A stretch of DNA of 64,000 nucleotides. It comes from an uncultured Prochlorococcus sp. GTDB lineage: Bacteria; Cyanobacteriota; Cyanobacteriia; PCC-6307; Cyanobiaceae. The notes beneath the pieces are model-generated. The model was not told the DNA's origin. It worked only from the letters and a program-made list of their open reading frames with translations, and did no database searches. Below are positions 47,454 through 56,671 of the stretch, piece after piece. The DNA is taken from positions 1-64,000 of the forward strand of contig NZ_CACMSM010000009.1 in NCBI RefSeq assembly GCF_902616385.1, given 5' to 3'. A program made the translations under genes and the position numbers. Within the stretch, counting starts at the first letter, position 1. Each line of letters begins with the position of its first letter.

Positions 47454-48977
47454 ATGGGATTGCCTTGGTATCGAGTTCACACAGTAGTTATTAATGACCC
47501 AGGTCGACTACTTGCTGTGCATCTTATGCATACTGCATTATTAGCCGGCTGGGCCGGTTCTATGGCTCTTTATGAATTAGCCATTTTTGATCCTTCTGAT
47601 GCTGTTCTCAATCCAATGTGGAGACAGGGGATGTACGTTATGCCTTTTATGGCAAGACTAGGTATCACAAGTAGTTGGAATGGATGGGATATTACAGGTG
47701 CTACTGGAGTTGATCCTGGATTCTGGAGTTTCGAAGGGGTTGCAGCAGCACACATAGTATTTAGTGGCCTATTGATGTTGGCATCTATTTGGCACTGGAC
47801 ATATTGGGACTTAGATTTGTGGGAAGATTCAAGAACTGGTGAACCCGCTCTTGATTTACCAAGAATTTTTGGAATTCACCTTCTTTTAGCAGGACTTACT
47901 TGTTTTGGTTTTGGAGCTTTTCATTGTGCAAACGTGGGGATTTGGGTTTCTGATCCCTATGGTTTAAGTGGTCATGTAGAGCCTGTAGCACCTTCCTGGG
48001 GAGTAGAAGGATTTAATCCTTTTAATCCAGGAGGTATTGTAGCTAATCATATTGCGGCAGGACTTATGGGCATTATTGGAGGTATTTTTCACATCACCAA
48101 TAGGCCTGGGGAAAGACTTTACAGAGCATTAAAACTTGGAAGTCTGGAAGGAGTTCTAGCTAGTGCTTTAGCAGCTGTACTATTTGTTTCTTTCGTTGTT
48201 TCCGGAACAATGTGGTACGGTTCAGCAACTACCCCAATAGAGCTTTTTGGTCCTACCAGATATCAATGGGATTCAGGATATTTCAAAACTGAAATTAACA
48301 GAAGAGTACAAGCTGCTATTGATGATGGCGCCACTAAATCAGAGGCATATGCATCGATTCCAGAGAAATTAGCCTTCTACGATTATGTAGGAAATAGTCC
48401 AGCTAAAGGGGGACTATTCAGAGTTGGAGCTCTTGTTAATGGTGATGGTTTACCAACTGGTTGGCAAGGTCACATTGCTTTCCAAGATAAGGAAGGTAAC
48501 GAATTAGAAGTTAGAAGAATTCCTAATTTCTTTGAAAACTTCCCTGTCATTCTTGAAGATAAAGAGGGCAATGTAAGGGCAGATATTCCATTCAGAAGAG
48601 CTGAAGCAAAGTACTCATTTGAACAAACTGGCATTACTGCAACTATCTATGGAGGGGACCTAGATGGACAAACATTTACAGATCCTGCAGTAGTGAAAAG
48701 ATTAGCTAGAAAGGCTCAACTTGGAGAAGCATTCAAGTTTGACAGAGAGACTTATAAATCTGACGGTGTATTCCGAAGTTCTCCAAGAGCATGGTTTACA
48801 TATGCACATTTATGTTTCGGATTGCTATTCTTGTTTGGGCACTGGTGGCACGCTTCAAGAACTCTTTACAGAAATTCCTTTGCTGGTATTGATGCTGAGA
48901 TTGGCGACCAAGTTGAATTTGGTTTATTCAAGAAACTTGGAGACGAAACCACAAGAAGAATCCCTGGAAGGGTTTAA
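47454..48977 (+). CDS. psbB: Photosystem II CP47 chlorophyll-binding protein
   Basis: 507 residues, six hydrophobic helices with histidine chlorophyll ligands: [41 protein letters not shown] at the start (split here over two stretches), [41 protein letters not shown]. The lumenal loop contains [18 protein letters not shown]. Core antenna of PSII. psbT follows directly. Confidence 0.97.
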   Translation: MGLPWYRVHTVVINDPGRLLAVHLMHTALLAGWAGSMALYELAIFDPSDAVLNPMWRQGMYVMPFMARLGITSSWNGWDITGATGVDPGFWSFEGVAAAHIVFSGLLMLASIWHWTYWDLDLWEDSRTGEPALDLPRIFGIHLLLAGLTCFGFGAFHCANVGIWVSDPYGLSGHVEPVAPSWGVEGFNPFNPGGIVANHIAAGLMGIIGGIFHITNRPGERLYRALKLGSLEGVLASALAAVLFVSFVVSGTMWYGSATTPIELFGPTRYQWDSGYFKTEINRRVQAAIDDGATKSEAYASIPEKLAFYDYVGNSPAKGGLFRVGALVNGDGLPTGWQGHIAFQDKEGNELEVRRIPNFFENFPVILEDKEGNVRADIPFRRAEAKYSFEQTGITATIYGGDLDGQTFTDPAVVKRLARKAQLGEAFKFDRETYKSDGVFRSSPRAWFTYAHLCFGLLFLFGHWWHASRTLYRNSFAGIDAEIGDQVEFGLFKKLGDETTRRIPGRV

Positions 48978-49000
48978 ACTAAACTTTATTACTTAATCTT

Positions 49001-49099
49001 ATGGAAGCTTTCGCTTACGTTCTTATTCTAACTCTCGCAGTTGTAACCTTATTCTTTGCTGTCGCCTTTAGAGACCCACCTAAATTTGATAGAAAATGA
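49001..49099 (+). CDS. psbT: Photosystem II small subunit PsbT
   Basis: 32 residues: [32 protein letters not shown], a single helix and a stromal polar end, the exact PsbT pattern. It lies 23 bases after psbB as in other cyanobacteria and chloroplasts, followed by a strong terminator. Confidence 0.96.
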   Translation: MEAFAYVLILTLAVVTLFFAVAFRDPPKFDRK

Positions 49100-49109
49100 T
49101 CTAAGAAAA

Positions 49110-49137
49110 AAAAAACCTCTTTAACAAGAGGTTTTTT
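49110..49137 (+). terminator. psbB-psbT terminator
   Basis: Stem AAAAACCTCTT/AAGAGGTTTTT with loop TAAC and flanking A/T runs, 11 bases after psbT. Confidence 0.92.
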
Positions 49138-49195
49138 ACTTTTCATAATTAGAATATTACCCTACTATTAGGGTTGAAGAGCATCATTTCACCAC

Positions 49196-49675
49196 ATGCA
49201 GTGTCCAACCTGTCAAAACACAGATAGCAGAGTTTTGGAATCAAGATCTGCTGATAGTGGCAAAAGTGTTCGAAGAAGAAGAGAGTGCTTAAATTGCAGC
49301 TTTAGATTTACAACTTATGAAAGAGTGGAAACAATGCCAGTTTCAGTTATAAAAAAAGACGGTGGCAGAGAATTATTTGATAAACAAAAATTATTTACTG
49401 GAATATCAAGGGCATGCGAAAAGACTAACTTCAGTAGTGAAGCAATTATTAATTTCGTAGATGGAATTGAATCACAAATCGTTCAAGACTCTAATAAAGA
49501 TATTAAATCTTCAAAAATCGGAGAATTAATACTTAAAAATCTTAGAAAAGAAAACGAAGTCGCCTATATAAGATACGCCTCAGTGTACAGAAAATTTAAT
49601 GGTGTAAAAGATTTTATTTCTACTCTTGAATCTCTAAAAGGTGGTTCAAAAAACCAATTAGCATCAATTTCATAA
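49196..49675 (+). CDS. nrdR: Transcriptional repressor NrdR
   Basis: 159 residues. Zinc ribbon [29 protein letters not shown]-x2-C at the N-terminus, then the ATP-cone ([24 protein letters not shown]). It senses ATP/dATP and represses ribonucleotide reductase genes. Length and order are normal. Upstream of rpsA, 109 bases. Confidence 0.96.
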   Translation: MQCPTCQNTDSRVLESRSADSGKSVRRRRECLNCSFRFTTYERVETMPVSVIKKDGGRELFDKQKLFTGISRACEKTNFSSEAIINFVDGIESQIVQDSNKDIKSSKIGELILKNLRKENEVAYIRYASVYRKFNGVKDFISTLESLKGGSKNQLASIS

Positions 49676-49784
49676 AATTCAGCATCTTAAAGTGTAGAAT
49701 ACATATCACAAATGTTTTTTGCTATTGGTTTGCAGGCTAGTAGCATTCCTTTCTAACTACCTTAGGTAGTCTGCGATACAACAA

Positions 49785-50876
49785 ATGAACGAAAATTCTT
49801 CCCAAACCATTAAAGAACTTACTGAGGATAAAGAAATTGAAAATTCGTCTGAGTTAAATTATGATTCAGCATCCCAGAATGAGGAAGATTTATCATTCGA
49901 GAAAAACGATATACCTTCAGCAGATTCCTCCTCTAGCAGAACTAATACGGATTTTGACAACGCTGGATTCACACAAGAAGAATTTGCATCACTTTTGGGT
50001 AAGTATGACTATAATTTCAAGCCTGGCGATCTAGTTAAAGGCACCGTTTTTGCTTTAGAGCCCAAAGGAGCCATGATAGATATAGGGGCAAAAACAGCTG
50101 CTTTTATGCCTGTTCAGGAGGTTTCAATAAATAGAGTTGAAGGACTTAATGATGTTTTACAACCTTCAGAAAGTAGAGAATTCTTCATTATGAGCGAAGA
50201 AAATGAAGATGGCCAATTAGCCCTCTCCATTAGAAGAATTGAATATCAAAGAGCATGGGAAAGGGTTAGACAACTCCAAAAAGAAGATGCGACTATATAT
50301 TCTGAAGTTTTTGCGACAAACAGAGGCGGGGCTCTTGTGAGGGTAGAAGGCTTGAGAGGTTTTATCCCAGGTTCTCATATAAGTGCTCGAAGAATTAAAG
50401 ATGACTTAGAAGGTGAATATTTGCCTTTAAAATTTCTAGAAGTTGATGAAGAAAGAAATAGATTAGTTCTAAGTCATAGAAGAGCTTTGGTTGAGAAAAA
50501 AATGAACAGACTTGAGGTAGGAGAAGTTGTTGTTGGTTCTGTAAAAGGTATTAAACCTTATGGAGCCTTTATTGATATTGGTGGAGTTAGCGGTCTATTG
50601 CACATTTCTGAGATTAGTCATGAACATATTGAGACTCCACATAATGTTTTAAATGTGAATGACCAAATGAAAGTTATGATTATTGACCTTGATTCAGAAA
50701 GAGGACGAATTTCATTATCTACTAAAGCACTTGAACCCGAACCAGGCGATATGCTAACTGACCCTCAAAAAGTTTTTAATAAAGCTGAAGAAATGGCTGC
50801 AAAATATAAACAAATGTTATTCGAACAAACTGACGATAATGAAGAGATCCCTGCAGCTTCAGCTGAAAAAGTATAA
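49785..50876 (+). CDS. rpsA: 30S ribosomal protein S1
   Basis: 363 residues, the short cyanobacterial S1 form with three S1 RNA-binding domains: FKPGDLVKGTVFALEPKGAMIDIGAKTAAFMPVQEV (~ residue 85), GALVRVEGLRGFIPGSHIS (~ residue 184) and GEVVVGSVKGIKPYGAFIDIGGVSGLLHISEIS (~ residue 246). An acidic low-complexity head (residues 1-75) precedes them. It helps mRNA bind the 30S subunit, important where Shine-Dalgarno sequences are rare. Confidence 0.95.
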   Translation: MNENSSQTIKELTEDKEIENSSELNYDSASQNEEDLSFEKNDIPSADSSSSRTNTDFDNAGFTQEEFASLLGKYDYNFKPGDLVKGTVFALEPKGAMIDIGAKTAAFMPVQEVSINRVEGLNDVLQPSESREFFIMSEENEDGQLALSIRRIEYQRAWERVRQLQKEDATIYSEVFATNRGGALVRVEGLRGFIPGSHISARRIKDDLEGEYLPLKFLEVDEERNRLVLSHRRALVEKKMNRLEVGEVVVGSVKGIKPYGAFIDIGGVSGLLHISEISHEHIETPHNVLNVNDQMKVMIIDLDSERGRISLSTKALEPEPGDMLTDPQKVFNKAEEMAAKYKQMLFEQTDDNEEIPAASAEKV

Positions 50877-51012
50877 ACTCACTTATTTATTTTGTGAATG
50901 GATATCTTAACTTAAGCCAAATTATTCTTGTAGAAGTATTTTTAATTTACAATAATTGATTTGTAACGATAGTCTAAATTAGGATAAAGTCTAATTTTAA
51001 AATTATTTGTAA

Positions 51013-52254
51013 ATGAGTGATTTCATTTTCACTTCGGAGTCCGTAACTGAGGGTCATCCTGACAAAGTATGTGATCAAATTAGTGATGCTGTTTTAGATG
51101 CTTTATTGACAGAAGATCCAGAAAGTAGAGTTGCATGCGAAACCGTTGTTAATACGGGTCTTTGTCTACTTACTGGAGAAATAACTTCAAAAGCAAAAGT
51201 CGATTACATAAAACTTGTTAGAAATGTAATTAAAGAAATTGGATATGAAGGCTATAGAGCAGGTGGTTTTGATGCAAATAGTTGTGCTGTTTTAGTAGCA
51301 CTTGACGAGCAATCACCAGATATTTCTCAAGGAGTAAACGAAGCAGATGATGTTAACGATGATTTAGAAGATAATACCGGTGCTGGCGACCAAGGCATAA
51401 TGTTCGGCTATGCCTGCGATGAGACGCCTGAATTAATGCCCTTGCCGATTAGCTTGGCTCATAGATTAGCCATTCAACTTTCTAAGGTAAGGCACGAAAA
51501 CGTGCTTAATTATCTACTCCCTGATGGTAAAACTCAAGTAAGTATTGATTATAAAAATGGAGTACCACTATCGATTAATACCATTTTAATTTCAACTCAA
51601 CATAATCCTGAGATAGATGGTATGACAAATGATGAAGAAATTCGTCAAAGAATAAAAGAAGATTTATGGACGCATGTTGTAATTCCTGCTACTGAAGATT
51701 TAGAAATCAAACCAAACATTCATACAACAAGATTTCTAGTAAATCCCACGGGCAAATTTGTAGTAGGGGGGCCTCAAGGTGATGCCGGACTTACTGGAAG
51801 AAAAATTATAGTAGATACTTATGGGGGTTACGCAAGACACGGAGGAGGGGCATTTTCTGGTAAAGATCCCACAAAAGTGGATAGATCCGCTGCTTATGCA
51901 GCACGTTATGTAGCTAAAAGTATAGTTAAGGCAAAATTAGCAAAAAAGGCAGAAGTACAATTAAGTTATGCAATTGGAGTTGCAAAACCTATTTCCATTC
52001 TTGTTGAAACTTTTGATACTGGCGTTATTTCACAAGCTAATTTGACTGAGCTCATTAATAAATACTTTGATTTAAGACCAGCAGCAATTATAAAAGAATT
52101 TGATCTAAGAAATCTACCCCAAAAAATGGGTGGTACATTTTTCAGAAAGACTGCATCCTATGGACATTTTGGCAGAAGAGATCTAGATCTCCCTTGGGAA
52201 AAGGCAGAAGAAAAAGCAGCCCAATTAGCGGAGGCTTCCAAAGTATTTTTATAA
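51013..52254 (+). CDS. metK: S-adenosylmethionine synthetase
   Basis: 413 residues. [27 protein letters not shown] at the start (ATP/methionine site), [24 protein letters not shown], and [23 protein letters not shown] with the P-loop-like [10 protein letters not shown]. Normal length. Makes the methyl donor SAM; acts with MtnP in the methionine cycle. Confidence 0.98.
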   Translation: MSDFIFTSESVTEGHPDKVCDQISDAVLDALLTEDPESRVACETVVNTGLCLLTGEITSKAKVDYIKLVRNVIKEIGYEGYRAGGFDANSCAVLVALDEQSPDISQGVNEADDVNDDLEDNTGAGDQGIMFGYACDETPELMPLPISLAHRLAIQLSKVRHENVLNYLLPDGKTQVSIDYKNGVPLSINTILISTQHNPEIDGMTNDEEIRQRIKEDLWTHVVIPATEDLEIKPNIHTTRFLVNPTGKFVVGGPQGDAGLTGRKIIVDTYGGYARHGGGAFSGKDPTKVDRSAAYAARYVAKSIVKAKLAKKAEVQLSYAIGVAKPISILVETFDTGVISQANLTELINKYFDLRPAAIIKEFDLRNLPQKMGGTFFRKTASYGHFGRRDLDLPWEKAEEKAAQLAEASKVFL

Positions 52255-52267
52255 AAATATTTATTCT

Positions 52268-53497
52268 ATGCCAGATAATTTTTATGGGGGATTAGATTTT
52301 GGAACTAGTGGCGCAAGAATATCAATAATAAATTTCCATAAGAAATTAGTATATTCAAATTCAGTTCCTTATTTATGTAGCTTTAAAAATCCAAATTCTT
52401 GGATCAATTCTTGTGAAAAACTCTTAGGGTGTTTACCTTTTAAGGTAAAAAATAACCTTCAAAAATTGGCTATATCTGGCACATCAGGAACTTTAACCGC
52501 ATCAAATTTACGAGGAGAGCCAATAGGAGAAGCAATATCTTATGACCAAGCATGTAATGATCATAAGATCCTTCTTGAATCATTAACTTCTGGAGAAGAT
52601 CATCTGCGAACTCCATACAGTAGTCTTGCTAAAGCATTAAAACTAATAGATAAATATGGGACAAATATACTTTTACGACATCAATCTGATTGGATTACTG
52701 GTTGGTTTTTAAAAGATTGGACTCATGGAGAAGAAGGTAATAATCTAAAACTTGGTTGGGATCTAAAAAAAGAATCATGGCCAAAAAGCTATCTCAATAC
52801 TTCATGGGGAAAATGCCTGCCTCAAATAATTAAAAGCGGGAAAATTATTGGACAAGTGAATTTTGATTTAGCAAAGAGATTTAACTTGAATAAGAAATTA
52901 ATATTAATCTCAGGCACTACTGACTCTAATGCAAGTGTAATAGCTGCAGGTTTAGGCAAAGAAGATGGTCTCACAGTTTTAGGAACAACTATTGTAGTTA
53001 AGAAAATTATTGATAATCCTATAAAAAAACAAGGAATTACAAACCATAGAGTAAACGGCAATTGGATATGTGGAGGAGCATCAAACGCAGGCTGTGGTAT
53101 ATTGTCTCAGTTTTTCTCTGATTTAGAAATAAAAGAGCTCAGTCGACAAATAAATCCTTCAAAAAACACTTCTTTAAATCTTTTACCTCTTAATAGTAAA
53201 GGAGAAAGATTTCCTGTTAATGATTCTAATTTAAAGCCGATACTTGGTCCAAGGCCAGTAAGCGATTCACTTTATTTACATGCATTATTTGAGGGTCTAG
53301 CTAAGATCGAATTGAAAGGATGGGAAAAGCTAGGCGAACTAACAGGTTCACTTCCAAAAAAAATTATTACTATTGGTGGAGGTTCAAAAAACCCTCAGTG
53401 GAGAAAAATAAGAGAAAATATTATCAATATACCAATAGTTTCATGTAAAAAAACTACTTCATTTGGTACCGCCTTGTTAGCGATGAACTCAAAATAA
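52268..53497 (+). CDS. FGGY family carbohydrate kinase (409 aa)
   Basis: Ribokinase/hexokinase fold of the FGGY family: GGLDFGTSGARISIIN at the N-terminus, ISGTSGTLTASN, LVSGTTDSNASVIAAG-like LISGTTDSNASVIAAGLG near residue 220 and ITIGGGSKNPQWRKIRENI near the end. Closest in pattern to D-ribulose/xylulose-type kinases of cyanobacteria; the sugar is uncertain. Begins 14 bases after metK. Confidence 0.88.
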   Translation: MPDNFYGGLDFGTSGARISIINFHKKLVYSNSVPYLCSFKNPNSWINSCEKLLGCLPFKVKNNLQKLAISGTSGTLTASNLRGEPIGEAISYDQACNDHKILLESLTSGEDHLRTPYSSLAKALKLIDKYGTNILLRHQSDWITGWFLKDWTHGEEGNNLKLGWDLKKESWPKSYLNTSWGKCLPQIIKSGKIIGQVNFDLAKRFNLNKKLILISGTTDSNASVIAAGLGKEDGLTVLGTTIVVKKIIDNPIKKQGITNHRVNGNWICGGASNAGCGILSQFFSDLEIKELSRQINPSKNTSLNLLPLNSKGERFPVNDSNLKPILGPRPVSDSLYLHALFEGLAKIELKGWEKLGELTGSLPKKIITIGGGSKNPQWRKIRENIINIPIVSCKKTTSFGTALLAMNSK

Positions 53498-53588
53498 AAG
53501 TTTTTTTAGATATTTGATGAAGATATAAAATTTTTAATTAAAAGGGTTTCACAAACTACACATCTTAATTTAGAGTATATAGATTAGA

Positions 53589-53661
53589 GCCGGGATAGCT
53601 CAGTTGGTAGAGCAGGCGACTGAAAATCGCCGTGTCCCCAGTTCAAATCTGGGTCCTGGCA
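53589..53661 (+). tRNA. tRNA-Phe (GAA anticodon)
   Basis: Acceptor GCCGGGA/TCCTGGC plus A, D-arm TAGCTCAGTTGGTAGAGC, anticodon stem GGCGA/TCGCC with loop CTGAAAA (GAA), T-arm CAGTTCAAATCTG. Isolated, followed directly by its own terminator. Confidence 0.97.
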
Positions 53662-53666
53662 CCTTT

Positions 53667-53691
53667 AAAACCCTGTCCTAGACAGGGTTTT
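53667..53691 (+). terminator. tRNA-Phe terminator
   Basis: Eleven-base stem AAAACCCTGTC/GACAGGGTTTT with loop CTA, starting 6 bases after the tRNA. Confidence 0.9.
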
Positions 53692-53745
53692 ATACTTTCA
53701 AATCATTGAGAACTCGTTATTTATCGTTTTTTTTAACTTAAAATT

Positions 53746-54165
53746 TTAGTTTTCGACTCTGCAGACTTGACCAATAACACCCAAAATCAGTTTATCTCCA
53801 TTTGGATCTTGCCAATCAGCAAAATCATTGAAATTACTATTTACTTCATCTGTAGAGACATCAACGTCTCTGAACGATTTTTCAAGACAATTTATGTCCA
53901 TTGTATAAAGAATATCCTTTGTAATTTCACTTTTTGTTTTGGGAATATATTTACTCAATATTCTCACAGAACCGTCTTCATTCCTTTTTATACTTTGCCT
54001 ATCCCATAACTGTTCACCATATTCACTTTTAGGGACTCCAACCCATTCATGAGGCAAAGCTTCTGATTTTTTAATTGAAATACAAAAGGAAACGATAATC
54101 AAAAGGACTAAATTAATGAAATTTCTAAAAAATATTGAATTGAACTTTTTCTTAGAATCAATCAT
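53746..54165 (-). CDS. Secreted hypothetical protein (139 aa)
   Basis: A basic head then hydrophobic segment (FFRNFINLVLLIIVSFCISI) forms a signal peptide or anchor, cleaved probably after KKSEA-LP. The mature part contains EQLWDRQSIKRNEDGSVRILSKYIPK and two cysteines (DINCLEKS, GQVCRVEN). The pattern Trp-Asp...Ser-Ile-Lys-x-Asn-x-Asp-Gly is like small surface-exposed protein families of cyanobacteria. Function unknown. Confidence 0.7.
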   Translation of the reverse strand: MIDSKKKFNSIFFRNFINLVLLIIVSFCISIKKSEALPHEWVGVPKSEYGEQLWDRQSIKRNEDGSVRILSKYIPKTKSEITKDILYTMDINCLEKSFRDVDVSTDEVNSNFNDFADWQDPNGDKLILGVIGQVCRVEN

Positions 54166-54309
54166 GATTTTATATGAAATAAAAAAACTTTTATGTGGGG
54201 AAATATTAGATTTAAAATTTGTAAAAAATTTTATTGATTAGTATTTCTATTATAGATAGAATCAAATATTAAAATAAAGAATTTACTTCCAATAAATTTA
54301 TTAGAAAAA

Positions 54310-54945
54310 ATGAATAAGATACAGAAATTTCTCTCAGTAGTTTTTTTCATTGCAATATTTGTTGTATTAATTTATTTAATCCAAAATTATGGAATTGAAC
54401 CTTTAAGGAACAAAATAGAAAGTATGGGGATTTGGGCTCCTTTTGGAATATTCATCCTCAGAGGAGTAAGTATTATTTTACCTGCCCTTCCAAGCTCTGC
54501 TTATTCTCTGCTAGCAGGTTCATTACTAGGATTTCAAAAAGGTTACATGACTATAATTTTTTCTGATATCGTTTTTTGCCAAGCTGCTTTCTTTATCGCA
54601 AGAAATTATGGTCGGGTTCCTGTACGTAATTTAGTTGGCCCAAAAGCAATGCAAAAGATTGAAAGTTTTAATCAAAACCAGCTAGAAGAAAATTTCTTTC
54701 TTATGACAGGTCTACTAATGACTGGCCTTTTTGATTTTCTAAGCTACGCAATTGGTATTGGAGGCACTCGCTGGAAAATATTTACTCCTGCATTATTAAT
54801 AAGTCTTCTAATCAGTGACTCTATACTAGTAGCCGTAGGAGCTGGAGTTAGCCAGGGAGCAGGCTTATTTCTAGGGATTGCTCTGTTGGGAATGTTTGCT
54901 TTAGCGACTATTTCAGGATTGGCAAAAAATAAAATGCCTAGATAA
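54310..54945 (+). CDS. TVP38/TMEM64 (DedA-superfamily) membrane protein
   Basis: 211 residues, about six hydrophobic segments. The VTT/SNARE-associated domain is visible as GIFILRGVSIILPALPSSAYSLLAGSLLG and a second half-domain FIARNYGRVPVRNLVG...GLLMTGLFDFLSYAIG. Such proteins act as lipid scramblases or transporters in the inner membrane. The substrate is unknown. Confidence 0.9.
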   Translation: MNKIQKFLSVVFFIAIFVVLIYLIQNYGIEPLRNKIESMGIWAPFGIFILRGVSIILPALPSSAYSLLAGSLLGFQKGYMTIIFSDIVFCQAAFFIARNYGRVPVRNLVGPKAMQKIESFNQNQLEENFFLMTGLLMTGLFDFLSYAIGIGGTRWKIFTPALLISLLISDSILVAVGAGVSQGAGLFLGIALLGMFALATISGLAKNKMPR

Positions 54946-55062
54946 CAAAACAGTTGATAATTCTGTAATCAAAGAAGAAAGATATGACATTTTCGCAAAC
55001 AATAACTATATAAATAATGATTCATGCAAGAATAGAAATCGATTAATTTTTAAAGTTATTAG

Positions 55063-55242
55063 ATGACTCCATTTAGACCAACTTCATATGATCGCCCTGG
55101 GGAACAAATATCAACTACTCCTTCTGGATTAAAAGTAACTTCTGCAAAGAGATTAATGGTGGATTCAATGGTAAGAATGATACAAAAAGCAGAAAATCAT
55201 TCCGTAGAAGATAAACTTGACGAAGAATCTAACAATAATTAA
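55063..55242 (+). CDS. Small protein upstream of cpeS (59 aa)
   Basis: [20 protein letters not shown], then [19 protein letters not shown] and an acidic Asn-rich tail. Soluble. It overlaps the start of cpeS by 26 bases, so the two are translated from one transcript. Not recognised; its constant companion role to the phycoerythrin locus is inferred from position only. Confidence 0.7.
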   Translation: MTPFRPTSYDRPGEQISTTPSGLKVTSAKRLMVDSMVRMIQKAENHSVEDKLDEESNNN

Positions 55243-55768
55243 TCAATTCATTGATAAAAGTATAGGAGAGTGGAAATCTATTAGAAGTACTCACACTTTA
55301 GCTTTTCAGGAATTTGAAAACTCAACTAGTAAAATATATATAAAACATATCAACAAAAAAAATAAAAAAGTCGTTGAAATTTTTAAAAATTATAAATTTA
55401 GTTTAAACCTAGAGAGCATAGCCATTTCTATAAACTGGCAAGCTATTAGTGATTGGGACAATGATGATATCAGTGAGGAAGAAGAAACTATTCTGATTTT
55501 TTTACCCAAAGATGAAAATTCAGGAATTGTTTTAAGAAATAAAGGTTATGCAGAATCCTTTATTTCATCATCCAATTATTTTGTTGATAAACAAAATAAT
55601 TTACACATTAAAACTTTTTATAAATCAACAGTTTCCGAAGAAAGAATTTCCTTTTTATCCACTCATATAAGATCCAGATTTTCTACTATTAGAAATCTGG
55701 AAAATAACTCAGTTATACAGACTTCCCATACTTCAGAGATAAAGAATTTAGCTAATTTAAAAGATTAA
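55217..55768 (+). CDS. cpeS: Phycoerythrobilin lyase-like protein CpeS
   Basis: 183 residues, TTG start overlapping the small upstream gene. CpeS/CpcS lipocalin-like features: an early [21 protein letters not shown] strand, the [29 protein letters not shown] strands and the closing [20 protein letters not shown]. It attaches bilin to Cys82/84 of phycobiliprotein beta subunits; in high-light Prochlorococcus it serves the lone beta subunit. Tail-to-tail overlap of 17 bases with cpeB. Confidence 0.88.
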   Translation: MTKNLTIINQFIDKSIGEWKSIRSTHTLAFQEFENSTSKIYIKHINKKNKKVVEIFKNYKFSLNLESIAISINWQAISDWDNDDISEEEETILIFLPKDENSGIVLRNKGYAESFISSSNYFVDKQNNLHIKTFYKSTVSEERISFLSTHIRSRFSTIRNLENNSVIQTSHTSEIKNLANLKD

Positions 55769-56264
55769 TTATCCTTTCAAATTGAAACTCCGTTTCAGAT
55801 ATTAATTTAGGAAGAAAGCCTTTGTTTCCACGCATATTATTAACTGTTGAATTCAAATCAGAGATAGTTGCATCTCGCATTAATTCAAAAACCCTTCTTG
55901 CATTTCTTAAAGGTACCCCAAGAGCAAGATAAGTATTTTTAAGATCCTTCAAACAACTTTTTTCTAAAACTGATTCGTCATTTGAAATTAAAAGATAAGC
56001 AACAATCCTCAGGATTATTTCTCCATCTCTTAAACAAACGGACATCTTGTTAGTTGTATTTAAAGATATTTTTGAATTAAGTGAATCTTGATTTTCACAA
56101 ATCATTGCTGTTACAGCGTCTGCTGCTATTGCATGTGAATTATTGGTTATTGAGGTTATTGCATCTAATCTTGAGTTTGCACTATTAATAAATTCTTTTA
56201 TATTGCTTAAATCATTTAATTTCTTATCGGCAGACAATAGTTGATTATTCTTTGAAACTGACAT
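55752..56264 (-). CDS. cpeB: Degenerate phycoerythrin beta subunit
   Basis: 170 residues. The phycobiliprotein core is recognisable: [15 protein letters not shown] and [25 protein letters not shown], which keeps the Cys82/84-type chromophore site. The doubly linked Cys50/61 site and the Cys155/165 site of normal beta-phycoerythrin are not seen, and no alpha gene is near. A single-chromophore, possibly sensory or residual pigment is inferred, as known for high-light Prochlorococcus. Confidence 0.9.
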   Translation of the reverse strand: MSVSKNNQLLSADKKLNDLSNIKEFINSANSRLDAITSITNNSHAIAADAVTAMICENQDSLNSKISLNTTNKMSVCLRDGEIILRIVAYLLISNDESVLEKSCLKDLKNTYLALGVPLRNARRVFELMRDATISDLNSTVNNMRGNKGFLPKLISETEFQFERIINLLN

Positions 56265-56442
56265 TCCTGAAGCAAAAATTTAAAGACCGATCTTAAGAAT
56301 AGTACAAAGCTAGTAAAAACAATGCAATTTCAAACTTAACGCAATGCTTTTTAATTAATAACTTCATTCCAAATTGATAGTTAAAATAATTCAAATAAAA
56401 AAATTTTTTCCGCTAATATAGGGCTACATTTTTAATAAAGTT

Positions 56443-56649
56443 TTGGATCAACACGATTTAAAATTATCAAAGAAACTTATTTCCTCTTATAAAAAGAGAT
56501 TGGAGAAAGAAATTCTAGACAGAAGTATGAAATTAAGGATGCCTCAAAATAAATTTGAAGAAATAATTAATAACAATAATGAACTTATAAATTTAAAAAA
56601 AGCGTTAGAAGATCTAGAAACGGAATCTGAATCTCATAGTAAAGTCTGA
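56443..56649 (+). CDS. Small charged hypothetical protein (68 aa)
   Basis: TTG start. Helical and charged throughout (LSKKLISSYKKRLEKEILDRSMKLRMPQNKFEEIINNNN...), probably a coiled coil. It lies 22 bases upstream of uvrD in the same orientation. Possibly a conserved cotranscribed gene; family not recognised. Confidence 0.6.
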   Translation: MDQHDLKLSKKLISSYKKRLEKEILDRSMKLRMPQNKFEEIINNNNELINLKKALEDLETESESHSKV

Positions 56650-56671
56650 TTTTTGAAAAACCATTCCAAAA

